This document shows positions 1-4,331 of a stretch of 5,291 nt of DNA, piece after piece. The stretch comes from Candidatus Dormiibacterota bacterium (GTDB lineage Bacteria; Chloroflexota; Dormibacteria; Aeolococcales; Aeolococcaceae), in the NCBI GenBank assembly GCA_027451645.1, contig DAIDIX010000137.1:1-5291 (forward strand), given 5' to 3'. How positions within the stretch are numbered: position 1 is the first letter of the stretch; the number at the start of each line of letters is the position of its first letter. Under the pieces are notes generated by a model, which saw only the letters and a program-made list of their open reading frames with translations, was not told the origin of the DNA and did not search any database. A program made the position numbers and the translations under genes.

Positions 1-193
1 TGATCGCAATCATGAGCGGCTGGGAGATGGTCTGCTCGAAGCCGATTGCGAGTGGCGAGTTGTCGTATGCATACTCGCTGACATCAGCAGGAACAAACCG
101 CTTTCTGTCTACCGTTCCGAACGCCGAGAGAATGCGTGGATTCGCAATACCGTTCAGTCGCAGGGCATGGACCAGTTCATGCAGGTTCGCCAT
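1..193 (-). CDS. pcm: Protein-L-isoaspartate O-methyltransferase, N-terminal part (cut by window edge)
   Basis: Reading the minus strand from an ATG at 193 gives 64 codons without a stop up to the window edge, so the gene continues to the left. The peptide begins MANLHELVHALRLNGI and contains a VDRKRFVP segment at about residues 28-35 and an IGFEQTISQPLM segment at about 50-61. These match the N-terminal signature of PIMT: an 'I.dprVl.Am..vpRe.FVp' helix, then 'plpIg.gQTISqP'. The family uses S-adenosylmethionine to methylate L-isoaspartyl residues in damaged cytoplasmic proteins, which starts their repair. The SAM-binding glycine motif lies beyond the edge and is not seen. A GGAGA lies at 198-202 on the same strand, 4 nt before the ATG, and supports this start. 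The gene is transcribed away from its right-hand neighbour. Identification rests only on the first third of the protein, but the match is strong. Confidence 0.88.
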   Translation of the reverse strand, partial: MANLHELVHALRLNGIANPRILSAFGTVDRKRFVPADVSEYAYDNSPLAIGFEQTISQPLMIAI

Positions 194-197
194 GGAT

Positions 198-202
198 TCT
201 CC
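198..202 (-). promoter_or_regulatory. Ribosome binding site of pcm
   Basis: GGAGA on the minus strand, 4 nt upstream of the ATG at 193. It decides the start of the edge-truncated pcm gene. Confidence 0.55.
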
Positions 203-377
203 AGTGTTGGGTCATGGTACCTATGTACCCACGAAGCTTCCTTTGCACACGACTGATCGGTGCCACGCTTGAGCAGGACTTCATGCGGTGCAGCTCGGTT
301 GTCTGTTTCGGTGAAAGTAGCCTCAGGCAGTGCAACCTCAGGGGTTTCATCCAGGAGAACATCGTCCTGCTGCACCG

Positions 378-383
378 TATACT
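378..383 (+). promoter_or_regulatory. Putative -10 box (TATACT) of the membrane-protein series
   Basis: TATACT matches the -10 consensus TATAAT at five of six positions and ends 6 nt before the ATG at 390. That distance would put the transcription start at or next to the start codon, giving a leaderless mRNA. No convincing -35 lies at the usual spacing, and no Shine-Dalgarno precedes the ATG, which fits a leaderless start. Inferred from sequence only. Confidence 0.45.
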
Positions 384-389
384 TCTGGG

Positions 390-821
390 ATGACTGATGC
401 ATCCCAACGCACGAAGACTGTATGGCTGTTCCGCGGAATTGGCATATTCTTCTGCATCTCCGGGATCATTTCACTTCTTACCCGTGGAGAGTTCGGGATT
501 GAAAGCCTCTGGTTTGGGGTGTTCGGATTCCGCCAGGCGACACATTTGGCCAACGAACGGCTGATCGTGAGAAATCTCCAGCCTTCAGCTGCCAGGAAGA
601 GGCAGCTGCTCTTGATGTGTACCCAGGTTGTGCCGCTCTACTTTCTTGCATATGCGACCCGGGTGATCGTCTACCTGTACTTTCAGCATGTCCTCGTGGC
701 CAGGTACGCTGTTGCAGCAGGCATAGCTGTTGTACTCAGCCTTGCTGCAGTGCAGCTTGGCCCAAAGTATGGCCGAGCTGGCAGGCATCGTGAGGAACTG
801 GATGGAGGTGCAGCTGGATGA
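390..821 (+). CDS. Small multi-pass membrane protein of unknown family (143 aa)
   Basis: I recognise no family. The frame is open from 330, but I take the start at 390 (MTDASQRTKT), because the stretch before it is polar and unlikely to be protein and because a TATACT -10 box lies just upstream. Hydrophobic segments are at about residues 11-30, 73-98 and 103-124. A shorter aromatic, amphipathic segment (about 38-48, containing SLWFGVFGF) may lie on the membrane surface. Basic clusters at 69-71 (RKR) and 126-134 suggest cytoplasmic loops, so three transmembrane helices are likely. The C-terminus is hydrophilic. The stop overlaps the start of the next gene as ATGA (818-821), indicating translational coupling. 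No catalytic or binding motif is visible. Coding status is supported by the overlap, the membrane-protein composition and the clean length; function is unknown. Confidence 0.7.
   Translation: MTDASQRTKTVWLFRGIGIFFCISGIISLLTRGEFGIESLWFGVFGFRQATHLANERLIVRNLQPSAARKRQLLLMCTQVVPLYFLAYATRVIVYLYFQHVLVARYAVAAGIAVVLSLAAVQLGPKYGRAGRHREELDGGAAG
804..810 (+). promoter_or_regulatory. Strong ribosome binding site before the 88-aa membrane protein
   Basis: GGAGGTG lies 7 nt before the ATG at 818, inside the 3' end of the preceding gene. It fixes the start and supports the ATGA overlap as a real gene junction. Confidence 0.7.
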
Positions 822-1084
822 AGAAACGGCTTCTCATCCGGCATAGCTGCATCACAGCTGGCGGATGCATATATGGTGCAGGTATGGATGTGGTGGGGAC
901 CTCGCCATACTGGCTGCTCCTCCTGGCAGCATCGTCAATCTTTGGAGCCATCACACTGTATGTGAAGGAGGCGGACACGTATGCTTCCACGTCCTGGAAG
1001 CACGTCATCTTTGATGACGGATACTATTCGGTTGGTGTTGCTGCAGTGGCGTACGTTCTCATGTGGCAGCTGCATCGTCATTGA
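818..1084 (+). CDS. Small membrane protein of unknown family (88 aa)
   Basis: I recognise no family. The ATG at 818 has a near-consensus GGAGGTG 7 nt upstream and overlaps the preceding stop by 4 nt (ATGA), so this start is well supported. The N-terminus is basic (MKKRLLIRH). A weakly hydrophobic Gly/Ala/Cys-containing stretch follows at about residues 11-28. Two clear hydrophobic helices lie at about 31-49 (YWLLLLAASSIFGAITLYV) and 69-85. Between them is a polar loop with EADTYASTSW. Two or three membrane passes are plausible. The TGA stop overlaps an ATG (TGATG, 1082-1086) that opens a 22-codon ORF. The gene is probably co-transcribed with its upstream neighbour; role unknown. Confidence 0.7.
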   Translation: MKKRLLIRHSCITAGGCIYGAGMDVVGTSPYWLLLLAASSIFGAITLYVKEADTYASTSWKHVIFDDGYYSVGVAAVAYVLMWQLHRH

Positions 1085-1152
1085 TGGCGGATCGTGAACT
1101 GTTGTCCACTGGAGGAGAAGCAAGTCATGGGGCATTCGATTCGACATGGTGA
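1084..1152 (+). CDS. Possible 22-codon mini-ORF coupled to the preceding stop
   Basis: The ATG at 1084 overlaps the TGA of the 88-aa gene as TGATG, and the frame runs 22 codons to TGA at 1150-1152. The peptide begins MADRELLSTGGEASH and is soluble in character. It has no Shine-Dalgarno of its own, so it could only be translated by re-initiation. It overlaps the 16-codon ORF starting at 1127 in another frame. An ORF this short is expected by chance fairly often, so this is a candidate only. Confidence 0.2.
   Translation: MADRELLSTGGEASHGAFDSTW
1111..1117 (+). promoter_or_regulatory. Shine-Dalgarno-like GGAGGAG upstream of a 16-codon ORF
   Basis: GGAGGAG lies 9 nt before an ATG at 1127 and is the only good ribosome-binding sequence between 1084 and the membrane-protein ATG at 1177. 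It is 59 nt from that ATG, too far to serve it directly. It may load ribosomes onto the short ORF 1127-1177, whose stop touches the 1177 start. Confidence 0.45.
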
Positions 1153-1177
1153 TTGGACGTGCATTCTGGGAATGTGA
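1127..1177 (+). CDS. Possible 16-codon leader ORF, stop overlapping the next start
   Basis: The ATG at 1127, preceded by GGAGGAG (1111-1117), opens 16 codons (MGHSIRHGDWTCILGM) ending in TGA at 1175-1177. This stop overlaps the ATG of the 95-aa membrane protein at 1177 as TGATG. The arrangement is that of a short leader ORF that delivers ribosomes to a downstream gene lacking a strong site of its own. The peptide shows no run of a single amino acid that would suggest an attenuator. Its length alone proves nothing; the combination of ribosome binding site and stop-start contact is the evidence. Confidence 0.35.
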   Translation: MGHSIRHGDWTCILGM

Positions 1178-1464
1178 TGAATCGAGAAACTCGGATAGTC
1201 GCTTTCTGCCTCGTCATGGCAGGAAGCATTGTGGCAACGTCGTTCATCATGCTTCAAGGCCTGAACATATCAAACTCCAATGGTGTGGATCCCATCGCTT
1301 CCTTCCTGGTCACAGTACTTGTCCCAATGGCATGCATTGGAGTGAGTGGTACAGCATCAGGATGGTATCTGCTCAAGGTGGGACCAGGACCATGGCTTGT
1401 CATTCCATGGATTCTCTCGATCCTCTGTGCTGCTGCACTTGCGTTTCTTTCTGCAGGACTGTGA
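1177..1464 (+). CDS. Small three-helix membrane protein of unknown family (95 aa)
   Basis: I recognise no family. The frame is open from a TTG at 1153, but the ATG at 1177 (MNRETRIVAF) gives a natural N-terminus: a short charged segment, then a helix. It also overlaps the stop of the 16-codon ORF as TGATG. Hydrophobic segments are at about residues 6-27, 38-60 and 73-94, so three membrane passes fill almost the whole protein. A polar loop (NISNSNGVD) lies between the first two, and a GPGPW turn precedes the last helix. There is no visible active-site or metal-binding motif. The TGA stop is followed directly by an ATG (1465). The gene shares strand, size and character with the two membrane proteins upstream and probably belongs to the same transcript. 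It is not obviously homologous to them by eye. Confidence 0.62.
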   Translation: MNRETRIVAFCLVMAGSIVATSFIMLQGLNISNSNGVDPIASFLVTVLVPMACIGVSGTASGWYLLKVGPGPWLVIPWILSILCAAALAFLSAGL

Positions 1465-1533
1465 ATGTCTGATACGTGTACCGCAGGCAAGAATGTGGAG
1501 CGTGAATCTGTTGCGCTGTACCGTACGATATGA
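1465..1533 (+). CDS. Possible 22-codon ORF between the membrane protein and GNAT genes
   Basis: An ATG at 1465 directly follows the TGA at 1462-1464 and has AGGA (1455-1458) 6 nt upstream. It runs 22 codons (beginning MSDTCTAGKNVERES) to TGA at 1531-1533. One codon (CGT) separates that stop from the GNAT start at 1537, and both lie in the same frame. It may be a leader that couples translation of the acetyltransferase, or an in-frame 5' extension closed by a stop codon. The GNAT fold is complete without it. Short length makes a chance origin possible. Confidence 0.3.
   Translation: MSDTCTAGKNVERESVALYRTI
1524..1529 (+). promoter_or_regulatory. Possible -10 box (TACGAT) before the GNAT gene
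   Basis: TACGAT fits the TANNNT core and ends 7 nt before the ATG at 1537, the same geometry as the -10 before gatC. No Shine-Dalgarno precedes the GNAT ATG. A leaderless internal promoter is therefore possible, but translation coupling from the ORF at 1465-1533 is an alternative. Weak evidence. Confidence 0.25.
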
Positions 1534-1536
1534 CGT

Positions 1537-2034
1537 ATGACAGACGAAGCCATTGCCTACGGCGTTGCATCAGAAGATGAGCTTCCTGCAGTGCGTGACT
1601 TCATTACTGCCCTCACCTATGATGAGCAGGATCATTATGACCATCCAAGGGAGTCGTTTCAGGAGATTCAGGAGCGCATTCCCGTCCCGTCTGCAACATT
1701 CACAGGACACAATCTCCAGTTCGTTGCACGGAACAGTGCAGGCGAGGTTGTAGGATGCTGCTGGTGTGTCATTTTCGATCCCGGCACTGGGCTTGAGGCG
1801 GAAATTGCAGAACTCTACGTCCGGGAAGATGCCAGGAGAAAGGGGGTTGCAACAGCCCTAGTCCGCATGGCTGTTGCGTATTTCCGTTCAGCTGGAGTCA
1901 TGTTCGCACACGTATGGACACGGGCGGGGAATGACCCTGCGCAGCATGCGTATGTGCGGGGGGGATTTTCCCCGACAGACCAGCTCGTCCTGACCTGGCT
2001 TCCACTTCCGGACGAAAAGGGAGGAGCCGACTAG
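1537..2034 (+). CDS. GNAT-family N-acetyltransferase (165 aa)
   Basis: This is a single-domain GCN5-related acetyltransferase, which transfers an acetyl group from acetyl-CoA to an amine in the cytoplasm. The first strand and helix (about residues 6-25, YGVASEDELPAVRDFI) are typical of the fold. Motif A spans about 87-112 (AEIAELYVREDARRKGVA): an acidic strand, then the R-x-x-G-x-A pyrophosphate-binding loop at R100, G103 and A105. Motif B shows as N132, Y139 and GGF at 142-144. Length is normal for the family. The ATG at 1537 leaves the usual few residues before the first strand, so an upstream extension is not needed. The substrate cannot be told. It is last in the membrane-protein series and has no good ribosome binding site. 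Its TAG stop shares the CTAG at 2031-2034 with the stop of the converging YbjQ-family gene. Confidence 0.88.
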   Translation: MTDEAIAYGVASEDELPAVRDFITALTYDEQDHYDHPRESFQEIQERIPVPSATFTGHNLQFVARNSAGEVVGCCWCVIFDPGTGLEAEIAELYVREDARRKGVATALVRMAVAYFRSAGVMFAHVWTRAGNDPAQHAYVRGGFSPTDQLVLTWLPLPDEKGGAD

Positions 2035-2474
2035 TAGAACCGTGATGGAGGAGGCGCTGGCGCCTCGGGCACTGCAGGTTTTGGCTGCTGGTGCCTCGGA
2101 GGAGGAGGTTGTGCCTGCCTGCCTGCTTGTGCAACTGCATTTTCTGGAAACGGATTGAATGAATCCACTACGACACCAGTCCCGTACGCAACAACTTCCG
2201 TGATGCCGTTACCCACATCGGATGAATCGAACCGGACTGCGAATACTGCGTTTGCTCCATCCTGTGCAGCTGCCTCTCCAAGCCGCTCAAGTGCAGCAGC
2301 CCGTGTCTCCTCAAGCATGTTCAGGTAGCTCTTTGGCTCCCCCCCGACAAAAAAGCGGAAGACAGAAGCAAGAAACGTTCCGACATTGCGGTTTCGCGCA
2401 CTTACTCCAACGAACATTCCGACTGTGCGGGTTACATGGTAGCCGGGTGGGGATTCAGCAGAGGTGATGAACAT
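2031..2474 (-). CDS. YbjQ/DUF74-family protein with proline-rich C-terminal tail (147 aa)
   Basis: Residues 1-103 match the YbjQ family (DUF74): the opening FITSAESPPGYHVTRTVGMF, a central ARNRNVGTFLASVFRFFVGGE, a helix with YLNMLEETRAAALERL (50-65), and the end signature GANAVFAVRFDSSDVGNGITE (about 73-93) leading to VAYGTGVVV. Family members are small oligomeric cytoplasmic proteins sometimes labelled heavy-metal binding; their function is not established. The family usually stops near 100-110 residues, but here a low-complexity tail of about 40 residues follows, rich in Pro, Ala and Gln, with PPPP at 123-126 and ending PPPSRFY. I chose the ATG at 2474 because the family starts just before the FITS strand. 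An ATG at 2510 would add MVRFPHTGVSTI and has a GGGGA nearby, so it remains possible. The frame stays open to 2627, but that would run into gatC. It is transcribed divergently from gatC and converges on the GNAT gene. Confidence 0.85.
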   Translation of the reverse strand: MFITSAESPPGYHVTRTVGMFVGVSARNRNVGTFLASVFRFFVGGEPKSYLNMLEETRAAALERLGEAAAQDGANAVFAVRFDSSDVGNGITEVVAYGTGVVVDSFNPFPENAVAQAGRQAQPPPPRHQQPKPAVPEAPAPPPSRFY

Positions 2475-2516
2475 GATCGTGGAAACTCCAGTGTGGGGAA
2501 AGCGTACCATGTGATT

Positions 2517-2530
2517 TCCCCATATGGGGA
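2517..2530. promoter_or_regulatory. Perfect 14-bp palindrome, candidate operator
   Basis: TCCCCATATGGGGA is a perfect inverted repeat with no spacer. It lies between the divergent ybjQ-like gene and gatC, ending 25 nt before the gatC -10 hexamer (2556-2561), around or just upstream of the -35 region. Such dyads often bind dimeric regulators. The regulator is unknown and no second copy was noticed in the window. If the YbjQ-family protein starts at 2510, the palindrome sits 6 nt upstream of that ATG. Confidence 0.4.
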
Positions 2531-2552
2531 TGTCCGAAGGGAGATCGGTACT

Positions 2553-2561
2553 TGGCATAAT
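2553..2561 (+). promoter_or_regulatory. Extended -10 promoter of gatCAB (TGGCATAAT)
   Basis: TGG directly precedes CATAAT (2556-2561), giving the TGn extended -10 form with a 5/6 match to TATAAT. The hexamer ends 7 nt before the gatC ATG at 2569, so transcription would begin at or within a base of the start codon. With no Shine-Dalgarno before gatC, a leaderless transcript is the simplest reading. The opposite strand reads CATTAT at the same place and could be a weak divergent -10 for the YbjQ-family gene. Confidence 0.5.
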
Positions 2562-2568
2562 GGAATGC

Positions 2569-2865
2569 ATGACACTCACTGGAGCAGAAATTGACCATAT
2601 CGCAGAGCTTGCACGTCTCCAGCTCACTGACGAAAGCCGTGAGCGGATGGTTGAGCAGCTCAGTGCAATCCTCGATCATGTGGCACGGATTCAGGCTGTG
2701 GATCTCAGCAGCGTTTCAGAGACGATGCACATGGGGGAGGAGGTCAACCGCTGGCGCAGAGATGAGGTACTTCCATCGCTTGCAGTGGAAGCTGCACTTG
2801 CAAATGCGCCTGACAGTGATGGTCACTACTTCAAGGTAGAAGCAATCCAGGAGGAGCAGGCATGA
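2569..2865 (+). CDS. gatC: Aspartyl/glutamyl-tRNA(Asn/Gln) amidotransferase subunit C
   Basis: GatC is the small subunit that wraps around and stabilises GatA against GatB in the GatCAB complex. The 98-residue protein has the family's normal length and order: an N-terminal helix MTLTGAEIDHIAELARLQLT, a second helix up to about residue 45, a linker, then RRDEVLPSLAVEAALANAP (63-81) and the closing GHYFKVEAI (85-93). The frame is open upstream to 2524 (and has an ATG at 2560), but the ATG at 2569 matches the usual start two or three residues before the first helix. It also sits 7 nt after an extended -10 box. It has no Shine-Dalgarno. Its stop overlaps gatA as ATGA (2862-2865). First gene of the operon. 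Confidence 0.95.
   Translation: MTLTGAEIDHIAELARLQLTDESRERMVEQLSAILDHVARIQAVDLSSVSETMHMGEEVNRWRRDEVLPSLAVEAALANAPDSDGHYFKVEAIQEEQA
2850..2856 (+). promoter_or_regulatory. Ribosome binding site of gatA
   Basis: GGAGGAG at the 3' end of gatC, 5 nt before the ATG at 2862. It confirms the ATGA overlap start. Confidence 0.65.
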
Positions 2866-4331
2866 ACGGCCTCCGGACTATCACTGCCATGGCAGCAGCC
2901 CTCAGGGCAAAGGAAGTGACGCCACGGGAACTTGCTGAGCAGGCCCTCGCCTCCATTGACAGGACGGATGATGCGCTCAATGCATATCTTGCCAGGACAG
3001 AGGACAGGGCATATGCACAGGCTGATGAAGCTGCCCGTCGACTCTCATCCGACCCGCATGCACCGCTCCTGTGCGGTGTGCCCATCGCTGTGAAAGATGT
3101 ACTGACACTTGAGGGTGCACCTACAACTGCAGGCTCGAAGATTCTTGAGGGATTCGTTCCTCCCTATACGGGTACAGCAGTAGGGAAGCTCCTTGCTGAG
3201 GGTGCTGTCGTTGTCGGGAAGACGAACTGTGATGAGTTTGCCATGGGATCCTCGAACGAGCATTCTGCATATGGTCCAGTGGGGAATCCGTGGGATACTT
3301 CACGCGTTCCTGGTGGCAGCAGTGGAGGAAGTGCTGCCACTGTTGCAGCCCGGACAGTCCCGATGGCACTCGGAACGGATACTGGTGGCTCAATTCGCCA
3401 GCCAGCATCACTCTGTGGCGTTGTCGGCTTCAAGCCGACGTATGGCAGGGTGTCCCGCTACGGACTCATTGCATTCGCCTCCTCGCTTGACCAGATTGGA
3501 CCGTTCACAACGACAGTTGAGGATGCAGCCATCACGTATGAGGCTATTGCTGGTGCGGATCCCATGGACAGCACAACCTCATCCAGGCCAGTGGAGCCAG
3601 TTCTCGATGGGCTCCGCGCTCCCATTTCGGGGATGAAGCTCGGAGTGCCAAAGGAGTACTTCTCGGACGGAATCGAGCCTGGCGTACGGGAGAAGGTCGA
3701 GAAGGCGATTGCAGTGCTGCAGGACACACTTGGTGCACAGATCGTTGAGGTTTCGCTTCCAAGCACGGATCTTGCACTCTCCGTGTACTACATCATTGCT
3801 CCTGCAGAATGCTCCTCGAACCTTGCACGGTTCGATGGCATCCGGTATGGCGTTCGGATCCAGGACGGATCACTTCATGCCTCATATCGGGCTACACGGG
3901 GAACGCTTTTCGGTCCAGAGGTGCAGCGGCGGATAATGCTTGGCACGTATGTTCTCTCGAGCGGCTACTATGATGCCTACTACCGACGGGCCCAGAAGGT
4001 TCGTACGCTCATTGCACAGGAGTTCACCTCTGTCTTCGAGCAGGTCGATGCGCTCATCTGTCCAACCTCCCCATCAGTCGCATTTCCGAAGGGTGCGAAG
4101 TCCGATCCGCTTTCCATGTATCTCCTCGATGCCCTCACAATACCAGTGAATCTCGCTGGACTTCCTGGCATCTCAGTACCGTGTGGTCTTGCTGACGGGC
4201 TTCCCGTTGGGCTGCAGGTCATCGGTCCACGATTCGCTGATGGCCGTGTCCTCCAGATTGCGCATGCCTATGAGCAGGCGACCGAATGGCACACAGCTGA
4301 GCCGGAAATCGCTCAGGAGGTGAAAGGGTGA
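2862..4331 (+). CDS. gatA: Aspartyl/glutamyl-tRNA(Asn/Gln) amidotransferase subunit A
   Basis: GatA is the amidase subunit: it releases ammonia from glutamine, and the ammonia is channelled to GatB. The protein has 489 residues, the usual length. The amidase-signature Ser-cisSer-Lys triad is intact: K78 in AVKD, S153 in PGGSSGGSAA and S177 in GTDTGGSIRQPA. Further family landmarks are GKTNCDEFAMGSS (119-131), YYIIAPAECSSNLARFDG (309-326), RRIMLGTYVLSSGYYDAYY (356-374) and IPVNLAGLPGISVP (427-440). The loop usually reading RGEGFGPEV is RGTLFGPEV here (346-354), an unusual pair of changes. The start at 2862 has GGAGGAG upstream and overlaps the gatC stop by 4 nt. Its TGA overlaps the gatB ATG (TGATG). 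The triad, together with gatC and gatB beside it, makes this GatA and not another amidase. Confidence 0.97.
   Translation: MNGLRTITAMAAALRAKEVTPRELAEQALASIDRTDDALNAYLARTEDRAYAQADEAARRLSSDPHAPLLCGVPIAVKDVLTLEGAPTTAGSKILEGFVPPYTGTAVGKLLAEGAVVVGKTNCDEFAMGSSNEHSAYGPVGNPWDTSRVPGGSSGGSAATVAARTVPMALGTDTGGSIRQPASLCGVVGFKPTYGRVSRYGLIAFASSLDQIGPFTTTVEDAAITYEAIAGADPMDSTTSSRPVEPVLDGLRAPISGMKLGVPKEYFSDGIEPGVREKVEKAIAVLQDTLGAQIVEVSLPSTDLALSVYYIIAPAECSSNLARFDGIRYGVRIQDGSLHASYRATRGTLFGPEVQRRIMLGTYVLSSGYYDAYYRRAQKVRTLIAQEFTSVFEQVDALICPTSPSVAFPKGAKSDPLSMYLLDALTIPVNLAGLPGISVPCGLADGLPVGLQVIGPRFADGRVLQIAHAYEQATEWHTAEPEIAQEVKG
4315..4323 (+). promoter_or_regulatory. Near-perfect Shine-Dalgarno of gatB
   Basis: AGGAGGTGA, complementary to the usual 16S 3' end over nine bases, lies in the last codons of gatA, 7 nt before the ATG at 4331. 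It supports that start over the in-frame ATG five codons later. Confidence 0.7.

Larger units (their letters stand above)
194..389. other. Divergent intergenic region between pcm and the membrane-protein gene
   Basis: About 196 bp separate the two divergent start codons. Near the pcm side is a short inverted repeat, GGTAC-CTAT-GTACC (216-229), with a weak -10-like TACCAT (minus strand, 214-219) overlapping it. Near the plus-strand gene is a good -10, TATACT (378-383). The minus strand is also open from an ATG at 402 down to 154 (82 codons, rather acidic). That reading frame has no Shine-Dalgarno, overlaps both flanking genes and matches no family I know, so I do not call it a gene. No tRNA-like or terminator-like structure was seen. 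Confidence 0.5.

Noticed and set aside
216..229. Inverted repeat GGTAC-CTAT-GTACC upstream of pcm as an operator
   Set aside because: Only five base pairs per arm; too short to claim without conservation. It is noted within the intergenic entry only.
1146..1472. Overlapping plus-strand 108-aa frame rich in Cys, His and Arg
   Set aside because: It is the shadow of the 95-aa membrane protein in another frame; its composition is not protein-like, and the membrane frame has clean helices and a coupled start.
1531..1533. TGA before GNAT as evidence for recoded UGA
   Set aside because: TGA ends gatC, gatA and several other genes here in the expected places, so it is a normal stop in this organism.
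1254..1553. 99-aa minus-strand frame opposite the membrane protein
   Set aside because: No ribosome binding site and no recognisable domain; it lies entirely opposite better-supported coding sequence.
2051..2066. GC-rich hairpin GAGGCG-CTGG-CGCCTC 17 nt after the GNAT stop, as a terminator
   Set aside because: No U-tract follows it, and it lies in the Ala/Pro codons of the YbjQ-family tail, where alternating GCG/CGC codons create such repeats naturally.
2524..2568. Longer gatC starting at 2524
   Set aside because: The extra residues lie over the palindrome and the -10 box, and GatC proteins normally start just before the TLTGAEIDHIAELARL helix.
2475..2627. N-terminal extension of the YbjQ-family ORF up to 2627
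   Set aside because: It would overlap gatC and its promoter, and the added residues are not part of the DUF74 fold; an ATG at 2510 or 2474 is more natural.
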